A stretch of 64,000 nt of DNA from Albula goreensis (taxonomy: Eukaryota; Chordata; Actinopteri; Albuliformes; Albulidae), in NCBI GenBank assembly GCA_022829145.1, contig CM040746.1, forward strand, positions 12,212,184 to 12,276,183, written 5' to 3'. The notes below the pieces were generated by a model. That model ran no database searches and was not told the DNA's origin. It saw only the letters and a program-made list of their open reading frames with translations. This document shows, piece after piece, positions 13,301 through 23,259 of this stretch (its first letter is position 1; each line of letters starts with the position of its first letter). The translations under genes and the position numbers were made by a program.

Positions 13301-16300
13301 ATATTTTTAATCCTTTTGTCAGGTACCGCTTAACTTACATGCAGAGGAAATTCGCCTGAGAGCCCTGCAGTTGGGGGTTTGAATCTCATCCACACCCTTA
13401 CCACCTATGGCCAGAGGTCTGCATTTGGCGAAGCAAAATCTTAAAATCTCATTACAACATAATTCCCCCCTCCATCTGATTTCTGTACAGAAAACATGCT
13501 CTAACACAAAATGACACCAAGAAAAGAACAAGCGACAAGTGATTGTGAATTAAATAACAGGCAATGTAATAGAATGCCAGCTTCACAGCACCCCAGGCCC
13601 CTGACAAGGTACAAATGAAGTGGTATAATTTGTTAAGACCAGTTACAGCCATGAAAAATCATAAAATATGGGGTATACTGAGTGTTCTGAGCACAGTTGT
13701 TTTACAGATTTGAACTCTCAAATTATGGTTTCAAGCCTTTTTTATCATGACAATACACAAAATGCAAACAATGAGGAGGAAAAGGACTATGCAAAAGGAA
13801 CTTGGAGCATGTGGATAAAAACTGTTTAATGAAGAGGCAACTGAAACCCCAACAATTTAAATTTTAGACATGTGCCTTCATCAGAGTAACATACACACCT
13901 ATACATGTATGTGCATACAAACAGGTGGGTACATCACATGATGCACTGCACATGATCTTCTTTTTGCGCCATAGATCACAGGTCATAATCTACATTTTTA
14001 ACTCTAATTCAGACAACAAAATGATATTGTATCCATGTTATAAGTGGAAATACTCTTGGGTTCTCTGAAAATTCAACCTAAAATTTCCATATTAGGTTGA
14101 TATGACTCATTTATGATCATTTACTCTGTAGGACTCCTGATATTCTGGGAATACCCTGATATGTTTTTAGAAGTTTTTTGAAGAAGTGTTTTTCCAGATA
14201 TTATAATTTTGTACCAATGTGCCAAGGGCTTCTGCTTTTTGGAAAGAACACCAAAACTGAACTAAATTTAGCCAAAGGGTGTCTTTTTTTGGCAGAATAG
14301 ACTTTCAAGAACAAAGGATCTACCAGTATTTAAAATCACTTTGGTGATCCAATTCCCTTTGTGCCCTTGGCTCAATGGCGGCATGTATTGTTTCTTTCTG
14401 TATTAAGAAACATTAAAATGAAAAAAAAAAATATGATTCAAACACTGTAGGGTCTTTTGGATTTTTCTTTTTTTCCATGTGTCCTAATATTTTTAGTTAT
14501 TTTTAAGTAGTCATTACAGGCTGAACTGTTGGCTTAAGAAAGAAAGTAGAGTTGAACAGTCATGAATTCATATGAATTCCATATGGCAGGTATATGTAGG
14601 CAAGAAAATTGTGTTAAATAATTGAGCTAACTGAAAGCTCTGCAACTTGCTGCAACTCAACTAGTATTGAGTTGGGCAAACTCAACAGAGTCATTGTCAT
14701 CGGTTACCAAAGAAGTTCTCAGATTCACACATTGACTGGCCCTTGTTTCTTTCCACATTTCCGAGGGTCACCAATCACATATTGCATATACTTCCTGATG
14801 AGCCAGATGAAGTCATCTGGCCATAGCTTGTAATGGTGAGCAGCCAGACCCTCTAGACCCCATAACTAGACTCACTACTGCACCATGAATATGAACCTCC
14901 AACATGTAAAAGTCCCAGTGAGATTCTAAAACTATTTCCAAATGGAGACCTTATTGGTTCCCAAAGTGAAAATTCACATGACTCATGCAGCACAGGCACA
15001 TGTCTGTGGTACCACTGTGAGTCCTGTGACTCAGTGCTTGAGTCTCTTCCTCACTATAGCCAGCCTTATTGACTTCAGGTTCTTTTGTCTTTATAGGCAA
15101 TATGTGATCACAGACACATCTACAGTGTGGAAAGATAGTTGCAGGGATGGAACAAAGGAATTCTTTGGTAATCAAATACAATGACCCAGCTGAGTTTGCC
15201 AAACTTCATATTATTAACCAACTGGTTTAAAAGTTTTTAGTAGGCTTCAGTCATACATCCATACATTTTCTTTGCTATATATGCTTGCAACATAAAATGT
15301 ATGTACCTTCCTCTGTTGTGCTGCAAGTACCTCCTTTAGTGAGATGAGCAGAAATGTTTTATTCCTCCCAACTTCACTTGACTTTTTAAGTCAACATTAG
15401 AGCTTGTTAATGACTACTTTTATTCTCCAGCTTGTAAAACTTTCTTTCAAAAAAGCTGAGGAAACTCATACTGCAATGAAACAAGTTACTACAGATTTTT
15501 AAGCTTGGGTAGCCAGATTTTTTTACAGTAAATATATTTTCATACAATTCATAATTCACTTTGCAATATAGTTATAAAATGCACAAACAATCAATTTCAT
15601 GTCTGAAATATTCTATGAACACCTAAACATGACAATGCCTAATTGTTCCAGGTTTAGCTCTGTAAAGTTTGGCTGCTTCTCTCAGGGAGATTAGCAGAGT
15701 GGAGGTGACACATCCTTACATTAAATGAAGGAAGTTCTGAGATGAGTCACAGATTCAGAATAGTTTTCATTGGAACAGGACACAATGATAGTGAGAGTCT
15801 GTGATTCGGGAAAGCCATTTCCCAGTCAGCTCAGTCATTAAAGAGAAAAACTTTGGGGGATGATTGTATTTTATGCCAAGTTATTCTGCCTTATTTCTAA
15901 AATCTGCAGTGATCTGAGTTTGAGCCATCATGGCATTGCAGAGTTATCAACATGAAGTTAACGTTAGGCTTACCTTCTGAGGACCTCGAATACTGTCTGG
16001 GGTGAGTGGGCTTGAGGGCGAGCTTGTTGGAGAGGGGAGAGGATATGGGAAATGGACGCCCAGTTCATCTGCCACAGTGGGGACGCTGGCCAGAGCGTCT
16101 GGTCCATTCGTCCCCAGGACCATGTCGATGCGTTTCTCCGGGGCGCTGTTCAGGAACTCGTACTCGCTATCTGCCGACGGCGGAAATTTGACGCTCAGCT
16201 TGGTGAAGGAGTCCATGAAGTCCTCATCATCCGGGCTGGCACCCCGGGACGCCAGGGAGGCGGTGGCCTGCTCCTCCCCCACCTCGGCCCTGATGGCGGA

Positions 16301-19300
16301 CGAGAAGGGCCCCTCGGCCTGCTCCGCTGTTACGTCCGTACACTGGATAGGCATAGAGAACTTCTGCTCTGAATAACACATGAGAAAAAAAACACACTTT
16401 CAGTTTCCAGCATTTTAGCATCAACCAAGAAACAAACAAGAGGTGCAGATTGCCATTAACACATCTGGAAATAGATCCCAACTTCTAAAACTCAATCTAA
16501 ATGCAATGTGCAAGTGGTACACAATGGTTGTACTCATGTGCATGTACTAATTTACTTAAGAAATCCAAAGCTAAAAATATATGCAAAAACCTGCAGAGAA
16601 AGACTAAGTTCAAATATACAATAACATGAAAGCTTACGAGTTGAAATAAAGATAAGAATCATTTTTAACTTCAGGTGTTTAATTGGTTATACGTTCTAAT
16701 TCTGTCAAGATCATACATTTGTGAAGTGAGTGTTTACAGGAAGAAGACCTAGAAAACTTTTTAGAGTAATTATTGTTGACCAATCAACATTGTACTGCTG
16801 AATGTTGCTACTTTACCAATGAGATAATTAAACGTTTACTTCAATATTCTATTTTAACACAGGTGAAAGAACACAGTTCACCCGAGCAAATATCATTGAA
16901 TTAAACTGTTATGTTACAGGTGTTGTTCTGCTGAAAAGTTATGATCTTTTTCCAAGCAAAGTACTCAGTAAAGCAAACGTATATAATTACCTTTATTATA
17001 TTGTGACAATTTTATATAACTGTAACTCAACCTTTTCTCATCCTCATAATTAAATTAGCTAGTTTCAGAGTTGATTTGCTTAGGTCAAATGAGACTTTCA
17101 GCCAAAACATACCATTACAGTTAGTTGGTGCAAAGTAGTTCTTAGAAACCTTAAGTGACATTAAATTACAGCAAAATTACCATTAGCTATGCTGTCTCTT
17201 GCATAAATCTTTCTCAGGTGATCCTTTTGTTTTGAAGTTAATGTCCGGATCTGGTTGAATTTTCCCTGAAGCTCCAGAAATGCATCAAGAACATCTTTAC
17301 TGAGAAAAGAAATAGATGTTAGAAAATTCTGTCTTTAAGAGAAAAACGCCATTATTAATACTACTGACCCAGAATTCACAAAGACCATCATATACTTCTC
17401 TATTCCATCGGCCCCTTGTAGCACATGCGGAGGCTTTCCCACAGCTTCAATGCAGTCCTAGAGCAAAACCAATGGCAAAACCATCAGCCATTTCACTGGC
17501 TATGTAGTACAGACAGGGAATTATGACAATTTTTACGATGAAACTAAAATCATCTAATTCTATTTATAACTTATGCAATTTAAAAAAAAAAACATAACAA
17601 AAGAATCCCTGGCACAGCGACATAATGAGAGGCAGGGTAAAATGGAGAGAGACGGTGATAAGAATAAGCGCGTAAACCATTTTCACTTTGTGAAATGTGA
17701 CAGTTATAACAACAGCTTCAGTTACACCACAAAAAATATTTAAAAGTTTGGAACAAAATATGTCGCAATACCCACGCAGCAATGCCTCTTAATTTTGACA
17801 GACTGGAACTACAGTCACTCCGCAAATCAATTACAACAAGTCCCAGAATTCACTGTTCGCTGAACTCTTAAACTTTAAAATGATGAAAATGCCTTGGTTT
17901 AGAGACACTACAAATAGGGCTGAATTTATCACCTTATGGTCATGATAGAAGGATCCTGAGATAATTGACTGCAGTTAATATTGGTGAATAATATGTTAAA
18001 TATCAATGCATACATTTCATATGCAAAGGCCTCCATATTTATTTATGTTATGCAAGCATGCATCATTTATTAAAAATGATGTTTAAAAGCAATAATGTTT
18101 TTACTTTATAAAACAACATGACCTGGGAACTTTATTTAAACACATTATTTAAGTTAATCTTAAAAATAAAAAGCCGAAACCTTATTTTAGGCATAATCTC
18201 AATATCAACCACATTTACTCTCATATATCTAAGCTGGAAAATGAAACAACCTTATAAAGTCTCCTGTCCAGACACTTCACTGCTCAGACACTTGTACCGT
18301 GAACAATGGTATGAGATCAGTGTTGCACAGAAGGTGTCGCTTAAGAAAAGCTGCATTTCAGACTGGGTGTTTGATAACCAGGAAAGATGTTATCCTAGTG
18401 CGCCACCTACTGAACAAAAGTGGACCTTTCCGCTTCTGTGTTTAAAGCTGTACGAAGAGGTGAGATCAGCTCAGGCAAAAAAAAAAAGTGCATTCTCCAA
18501 CATGGCCTGCAGACAGTGAGAATACTGTACCACGCTTTCGCATACTGTCTTCACACTCTCTCAGTGCTAAAGGTTTCTCCAGGTCTGAACACTTTCTAAC
18601 CATTCTGACATCAGCGGTAAATGGCAAGGGCGTTCTACATACTCCAAGGCTAATAGGAGTTAAAGTTACAGGAAAGCCAAAGAAATATGCCATGTGTTCC
18701 ATGAAGAGTGGCTCTTACAGAAAGGCATAATTCAAAATAATCCTGCACCATAAACAAAACATTAATAAGAATTATTATGATGTATCATCATTAATAACAA
18801 CAACAACACAATTGATTTACATGGCAAAGTTCTGTAACCATACATAGAATAGCAGTGATAGATGTAAGTAAAGAATGGTTTTATAAATGTAAAGCACACA
18901 CCGATGTGTACCTTGTTGGGAAACCATTGTTACATGGAGTGTTTGGAATGAGATAACTAAGTACCATGCACATTGCTTGAAGTTTAACCAGCTTGCACAG
19001 CGTTAAATGCTTTCCAAATAGCACATAGGATACTAAGGAAAAGCCTATCCACAGTTTCATTTTCAATACTCACTATAATTTACTTAGTTCAGGAATATTT
19101 TTACCCTCTTTACAGTATGAAATTGTTCATGAGGCGCACCGTATAAACTAAAGGAGAGCCTGTAGTAATGGGAAATGTGGTGTAGTCACATAGCATGTGG
19201 TAGGTACGTCATACCTGCGTTCTCCTCTGGGAGATGCATGCAATGTTGTCAGCGTCCTGATCAGATACTGACACAGTTTCTACTTCCTGTTTCCTGAGAA

Positions 19301-20406
19301 CGGGCTCACAACATTTCCCCTCCCCTGAGAAACAAGAACAACAAACAGTCCCCATCCAAAATGAAAATGCTCTTCATTGCACCCATGCTTGGTATTTTTC
19401 TCAAGCAGTGAGGTGGTTCATGTGGGCAATGGTTTTAAACATCGATATGCGTCTCTTCTTCACTGTGTCTTAAAAAAGGACAAATTTGTGACCCATCATA
19501 ATATGTGTCTAAAAGACAAGACAAAGATAAAATCTAGCCTGTTCATCTCTTCTCCATGAAAACTACATAACAGTGCTACATAGAAAGGGATTCAAAGGAA
19601 AGCCAGTTTACACAAACCTGAATTGTGCTTCGTGGCCAAACTCAACTGAGCTTTAAGATTTGAAATCAGCTGATTTTGGTCCTCTATCTTTTTTTTGAGT
19701 TGTCGGGTATACTTCTCATAATATTCTGTCTGCAAAATCAAAAGATCAAATAAATTCTGTGAAATGATCACATGAAAAATACATCACAATAAAAAAAAAA
19801 AAAAAAAAAAGTGACTTAACCAGGTAGTTTGAGCACAACCTTAATTTTCTGTTCTTGTGAAGTACACCACCCATTAACTTTGCCCTTCTTCACTGAAATG
19901 ATGGGGCTGGCTTGGTCAAAACTTGGATAAGACACCTGAGAAATGGTACTGTAATTGATGCTGAAAGGGCAGCAGAGGACACTCTCCTTTAGGTAAAAAG
20001 ACTAATTCCCCACAGCACAGGGACAACCAAGGTCCTGACTCACCATGGTCATTAGATTACTGTAGAGGTTTTCCTGGTGAGTTCTGAATTCCAGCTCTTA
20101 TCAGCCCCATTCTGAAACATTGTAGTGCTTTGTAGCACTCTGACTTTTAAATGTACCCATTGCGTGGATATTTTACAATTGTCAATGCGCCATGTAGACG
20201 GTGCCACAGCAAGGTAGCGCATGTGAGCGCAACTCTCTTTTTTTAAGCGCACTCAAATTGTGCACAACTGTGATTCATAGGTATTATCGTTAGCTGCTTC
20301 CTCATACCTTCTGCTGGAGTTCCCTTTTCGCGCTGTCTTTCTCGATAGAGGCTTGCCGGAAAGCTTCAAAGGCTCTGTTGAGCTGGTCTCCAATATTCCT
20401 CTCCAT
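10181..20406 (-). CDS. tank: tank gene, coding span (TRAF family member-associated NF-kappaB activator)
   Basis: Seven coding exons (20308-20406, 19618-19729, 19215-19324, 17369-17457, 17181-17299, 15974-16368, 10181-10351) join in consistent phases to 364 codons plus stop; human TANK has 425. The N-terminal segment (about residues 1-70) is charged and heptad-like, as in the TANK coiled coil. Residues about 138-168 align with the TBK1/IKK-epsilon-binding helix shared with NAP1 and SINTBAD. PIQCT at 183-187 is the PxQxT TRAF-binding motif. A C2H2-type finger ends the protein (C336, C339, H351, H355). TANK is a cytoplasmic scaffold linking TRAF2/3/6 with TBK1/IKK-epsilon and tuning NF-kappaB and type I interferon output. 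The assignment rests on several independent exon matches plus conserved neighbours psmd14 and rbms1. Confidence 0.93.
10352..15973 (-). other. tank: tank intron 7
   Basis: The longest tank intron, 5.6 kb. It contains a small inverted-repeat element (about 10819-10996) and otherwise AT-rich unique sequence. No further exon is recognisable between the two flanking exons, and human TANK proteins also read directly from the RGPQ segment into the PIW segment. Confidence 0.7.
10819..10996. mobile_element. small inverted-repeat (MITE-like) element
   Basis: A perfect 19-base inverted pair, GCCTACCCTGGTCCTGGAG at 10819-10837 and its reverse complement at 10978-10996, flanks about 140 bases with no coding capacity. 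Elements with CCTGGTCCTGGAG-type ends are widely scattered in fish genomes. I cannot name the family and did not see a clear target-site duplication. Confidence 0.6.
15974..16368 (-). CDS. tank: tank exon 7: TRAF-binding motif exon
   Basis: The acceptor TGTTATTCAG (AG at 16370-16369) and the donor GTAAGC (15973-15968) bound 395 bases read in phase 1 in, phase 0 out. The start, EQKFSMPIQCTD, contains the PxQxT TRAF-binding motif (human SVPIQCTD). FTKLSVKFPPSADSEYEFLN aligns with human LSKFNVKFPPMDNDSTFLHS, and the exon ends SIRGPQK, like human AIRGPQQ. The middle is serine/proline-rich and probably disordered. Conservation is concentrated in these three islands, as expected for a scaffold. Confidence 0.93.
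16369..17180 (-). other. tank: tank intron 6
   Basis: An 0.8 kb AT-rich intron between the TBK1-binding exon and the TRAF-binding exon. Nothing else is recognised in it. Confidence 0.75.
17181..17299 (-). CDS. tank: tank exon 6: TBK1/IKK-epsilon-binding helix
   Basis: The acceptor CTTTTCTCAG (AG at 17301-17300) and donor GTAATT (17180-17175) bound 119 bases. The frame reads KDVLDAFLELQGKFNQIR, then TLTSKQKDHLRKI, which aligns with the human TANK segment around FWDLKEEFHKICMLAKAQKD. That helix is the TBK1-binding segment shared by TANK, NAP1 and SINTBAD. It completes a codon begun by exon 5 and leaves in phase 1. The intron to exon 5 is only 69 bases. Confidence 0.9.
17369..17457 (-). CDS. 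tank: tank exon 5
   Basis: The acceptor TTTGCTCTAG (AG at 17459-17458) and a GTCAGT donor (17368-17363) bound 89 bases, phase 0 in and phase 2 out. The encoded stretch (DCIEAVGKPPHVLQG...) is not clearly alignable to mammalian TANK, where this linker is poorly conserved. It is accepted because both splice sites are good and the phases of exons 4, 5 and 6 fit only with it in place. Lower certainty than the other coding exons. Confidence 0.72.
17458..19214 (-). other. tank: tank intron 4
   Basis: A 1.8 kb intron. A plus-strand open frame of 133 codons (18118-18519) lies in it but has no recognisable motif and is AT-rich; I regard it as chance. A CTCF-like word sits at 18400-18412. Confidence 0.65.
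18400..18412 (-). promoter_or_regulatory. CTCF-like motif
   Basis: GCGCCACCTACTG reads CAGTAGGTGGCGC on the minus strand, close to the CTCF core CAGYAGRKGGCGC. Such words are also common inside fish repeats, so occupancy is uncertain. Confidence 0.3.
19215..19324 (-). CDS. tank: tank exon 4
   Basis: The acceptor TTGTTTCTCAG (AG at 19326-19325) and donor GTATGA (19214-19209) bound 110 bases, phase 1 in and phase 0 out. It encodes the variable linker after the coiled coil (GEGKCCEPVLRKQEVETVSV...). Mammalian TANK has a comparable low-conservation linker here; the support is splice-site quality and perfect phase continuity with exon 3. Confidence 0.8.
19325..19617 (-). other. tank: tank intron 3
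   Basis: A 293-base intron with consensus ends (GTTTGT donor, TTTCTCAG acceptor). No other feature. Confidence 0.8.
19618..19729 (-). CDS. tank: tank exon 3: coiled coil
   Basis: The acceptor GATTTTGCAG (AG at 19731-19730) and donor GTTTGT (19617-19612) bound 112 bases, phase 0 in and phase 1 out. TEYYEKYTRQLKKKIEDQNQ, then LISNLKAQLSLATK, aligns position by position with human TENYEQRIREQQEQLSLQQT, IIDKLKSQLLLVN. The heptad spacing of Leu/Ile residues fits the TANK N-terminal coiled coil used for self-association. Confidence 0.93.
19730..20307 (-). other. tank: tank intron 2
   Basis: A 578-base intron with a run of 20 or more adenines at about 19791-19810. No other feature is seen. Confidence 0.75.
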
Positions 20407-20449
20407 GCTTTGCGCTTCAGTATCATTACTGACACAGCCGACATGAGCC
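20308..20449 (-). CDS. tank: tank exon 2: start codon and N-terminus
   Basis: The acceptor GTGAACGCAG (AG at 20451-20450) gives 43 bases of 5'UTR and then an ATG at 20406-20404 in strong context (A at -3, G at +4). The protein begins MERNIGDQLNRAFEAFRQAS, nearly the human MDKNIGEQLNKAYEAFRQAC, and the exon ends RELQQK before GTATGA. Coding bases are 20308-20406 (33 codons, phase 0 out). An upstream ATG at 20444 opens an overlapping frame out of phase with tank. Confidence 0.95.
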
Positions 20450-20943
20450 CTGCGTTCACATACAGGTGACAATCAACCAGAGAAAGGGACAAGTCTTTTA
20501 GTATTGACATATTTTTCCCATGCTTGTTTTGCTAGAACACACCTTCTCAAACATACAGACCATAACAGATGTACCTTTCCTGACCCCAAAAGGGAGGTTC
20601 ATGTGACACTGCATGGCTGGTTTGTTCTATTTAGGTCTGCTTTTGGACTAGGTTGAAGTAAAATATTATTTAACAAAACTTGCAACTGACTGCATAATTT
20701 GTGGTTAAATGCCATTAATATTTTCCCCTATACCTGCTATGTAATGGGTAAAATGATGCAAATATGGATCACTTTGACACATGCTTATCGCCCTGACAAA
20801 AGAGATAGCAAGGTACTTTGCATTATTCTTGCAGATACCATCAGAATCCTTCCAAAAATAACTACAAGTGATTTAATGAGCCCCCCTTTTACGTGTGTTA
20901 TTTAGACATATATGCCAATCTGGTATAAAATATTTAAAATATT

Positions 20944-21015
<72 letters not shown>

Positions 21016-22974
21016 TATTTGTTTTTAATCTGAGATGACTTAATTGAGGAATTCCCACATATTACACCCTTAAATATTTTACAAAGGGGGTTCCCACTGT
21101 TCTAGGCAAATGCAGCATCTAACCTGAGCTCAGAATGTGTATCCTAATTGAGGTCATTTCCTCAATTTAGGTTGATCTTTGCTTAGTCACAGCTCAAAGT
21201 CGCCCATTAAAAAATAATGATTGTATGTAATACAAGATTTTTGTTTAATACATGACTCTTGTTTAACTCTGATCACCTGAAAACCTGTAGGAGACCATTT
21301 CCAGTAAAACTGAAGGAGGTGCAGCAGCCCTAGTTCAGAGTGACCCAGTAATTTTATGTCTGTTTAGATGAGGTAAACACATTGTATCTTTACAGATAAT
21401 TTCCAATTAAAAACTGTACAATGCTTAAAAATTTTGTATCACCCATTGCTGTCTACATGCCAAATAACATGATGTTGTTTACTTCAATGTAACTCTGTCA
21501 ATGAAGCATATTAATTAAATTAATATTAATCAATTCATTAAGCATGTTAATTCATTGAAACCATAAATAACCATTTAATGTGATATAGTCAATTATTTGT
21601 CTGGAATAATAAATGTGTTTCAGGGTGCAATGGATAAGCACAGAAATTGCTAACAAATAGTAAATCTGAATTGTTAATTGTGCTCTTTTTTTGCTTTATC
21701 AAACATTTTGCCTAAATGTGAATTTCTGTAATTAATTCTGATTTTGCAATTACATTCTTACACTTCAAAAATTCCTCTTTCAACCTTGGAGGCAGCCGGT
21801 ACACTTAATTATTAACCATGTAATAATTCGATTTTCCCCCCTGGCCCCAAACACATTTTGCAGCCAACATACAGTGTTGTTGAATGACACGTATAGGAGT
21901 GGATCTGCACCTCCAAAAAAGTAAAAACCAGTTTTGCTTTAATTGTGTCATTAACTTGCATACAGTGGAATCACTCTAACAACTGCTCTTCATCTAATCC
22001 ATAAGCAAAGCCATGTTTAAGAGCATGAATAAAGAGCATTGCGAGTTTTGTAACTGAAGTTCTCCTTCAACCTTTTAGAGAAAAAGTTAACGTAAATAAC
22101 TAGAGCAATTATAGAATGTTAGAAGATAATAAAAATCTTCAGAAATAAAATGTAATTAGACAGAATAGCATCAGTCCTATCTGCAGTAAAGTCATGCAGG
22201 CTGAGCGAAAACATCTAATGGGGGACACAGAGGGTCTGTGTCGACAAATCATATGCACATTGCATATTGTTGTTTCAAATAGTTGGTACATACAGACGTT
22301 TATAATGCAGTACACTTCTTAAACGAAAAACAGACACGATTTTTCACAGCTGTTTTTGCACTTCCAATTAAACAAAAAAAAATATTGGTATTTATGCACA
22401 CGAAATGAAGTTTTCTGGTAATCCTCAGGTGAATTTACCAATGTTACTAACGAACCAGGAAGCCATTCAACAAGTCAAATAGCATAACAAGTTTTTCCGG
22501 TCTACTGTCTGATTTTGATACTGAACACTGATTTTTTTTTTTCATCTTCTTCAGCAAAGCTATGTGTTAAGCGCTTAGCGCTGATCAATATATGAAGAGA
22601 TAAAAGGCAAGGCCTTACCTTATTGGCCTGTAATGCAAAAACAGCCCCATATCTAGCTCGGCTAGCAAGCTAACTACTTAGCTACACCATCAATAACTTC
22701 TAGCGAACAAAATCACAAGCCAGCTAACTGTTACACGCTGTACCAACTTTAGCAACAGGAGTTAAACTAATGAACCAAATATTTTTCACACATTCATACT
22801 GTAATCGTAAGAAAGTATGGGCTACCGTGCAGTTTCATTTTCTGTCGTCCATACGTGTCACAAGGCTTCAAATTTAATGTAAGTTAACTTATAGGCTCAT
22901 TCCATCTCAGTTTACCGGCTTGCCAACTACAGTAGAATGGGAACATTAGCCAGCTATAGCTAACGTTACCTTAC
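20450..22974 (-). other. tank: tank intron 1
   Basis: A 2.5 kb intron in the 5'UTR. It contains an AT microsatellite (20949-21011) and, near exon 1, a GCTAGC/GCTAAC-word-rich segment (about 22640-22975). An alternative donor, AATAAG followed by GTAAGG, lies near 22615-22620 on the minus strand. Confidence 0.55.
20949..21011. repeat. (AT)n microsatellite
   Basis: About 31 AT units inside tank intron 1. Confidence 0.95.
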
Positions 22975-23090
22975 CTTAATTCGAAAACTCTCAACAAGAT
23001 CTACATTTATTCTGTCTTTTGACACCGCGGCACGTTTTGATTCTTCAAGTTCAACTTTTTTTTTGCACAAGCGAGAGAGGAAATTGTATT
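22975..23090 (-). other. tank: probable tank exon 1 (5'UTR)
   Basis: On the minus strand, a segment starting about 30 bases after a TATA box runs to ATTAAG followed by a strong donor, GTAAGGTAAC (from 22974). Exon 2 begins with 43 bases of 5'UTR and an acceptor, so an upstream untranslated exon is required. The exon contains ATGTAG, an ATG directly followed by a stop, at 23006-23001. The 5' limit is inferred from TATA spacing only. Confidence 0.55.
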
Positions 23091-23114
23091 TCGAACAAAT
23101 GTATATTTTACATG

Positions 23115-23121
23115 TTTTATA
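23115..23121 (-). promoter_or_regulatory. tank: tank TATA box
   Basis: TTTTATA on the plus strand reads TATAAAA on the minus strand. It lies about 30 bases before the proposed exon 1 start and directly downstream of two kappaB palindromes. Confidence 0.55.
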
Positions 23122-23128
23122 ATGCGTT

Positions 23129-23139
23129 GGGAACTTCCC
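23129..23139 (-). promoter_or_regulatory. tank: kappaB-type site 2 (tank promoter)
   Basis: GGGAACTTCCC, an 11-base palindrome (GGGAA-N-TTCCC) fitting the NF-kappaB/Rel family consensus, seven bases upstream of the TATA box. Confidence 0.5.
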
Positions 23140-23141
23140 AC

Positions 23142-23152
23142 GGGGAATCCCC
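23142..23152 (-). promoter_or_regulatory. tank: kappaB-type site 1 (tank promoter)
   Basis: GGGGAATCCCC, a near-perfect NF-kappaB/Rel consensus (GGGRNNYYCC with symmetric flanks), separated by two bases from the second kappaB palindrome. Confidence 0.55.
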
Positions 23153-23188
23153 TTTACGCCGTTGACTTCCGCCTTTCTTGGAGCCCGA

Positions 23189-23193
23189 CCAAT
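23189..23193 (-). promoter_or_regulatory. tank: inverted CCAAT box (tank promoter)
   Basis: CCAAT on the plus strand, ATTGG in the tank sense, about 70 bases upstream of the TATA box, the usual NF-Y position and orientation. Confidence 0.4.
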
Positions 23194-23244
23194 CAACTTT
23201 GAGTAGCGTGCTCGCTGTTGAGAGGTGTTTGTTTGAGTAGGGGG

Positions 23245-23252
23245 ATTTGCAT
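23245..23252 (-). promoter_or_regulatory. tank: octamer motif (tank promoter)
   Basis: ATTTGCAT reads ATGCAAAT on the minus strand, the exact POU-factor octamer, about 125 bases upstream of the TATA box. Confidence 0.4.
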
Positions 23253-23259
23253 ATAGCCT

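Noticed and set aside
16002-16376. 124- and 106-codon plus-strand frames
   Set aside because: They are shadows of tank exon 7 on the minus strand, which has matching homology and splice sites.
18118-18519. 133-codon plus-strand frame in tank intron 4
   Set aside because: AT-driven composition, no recognised domain, no supporting splice sites or neighbours; likely chance.
20253-20510. 85-codon minus-strand frame over tank exon 2
   Set aside because: It is out of frame with tank and runs through both splice sites. Its spliced part is instead described as an overlapping uORF.
20746-20780. ATG GGT AAA ATG ATG as a possible MGK-type rbms1 first exon
   Set aside because: It lies inside tank intron 1, lacks the following QMYPQY-like residues and a suitable donor.
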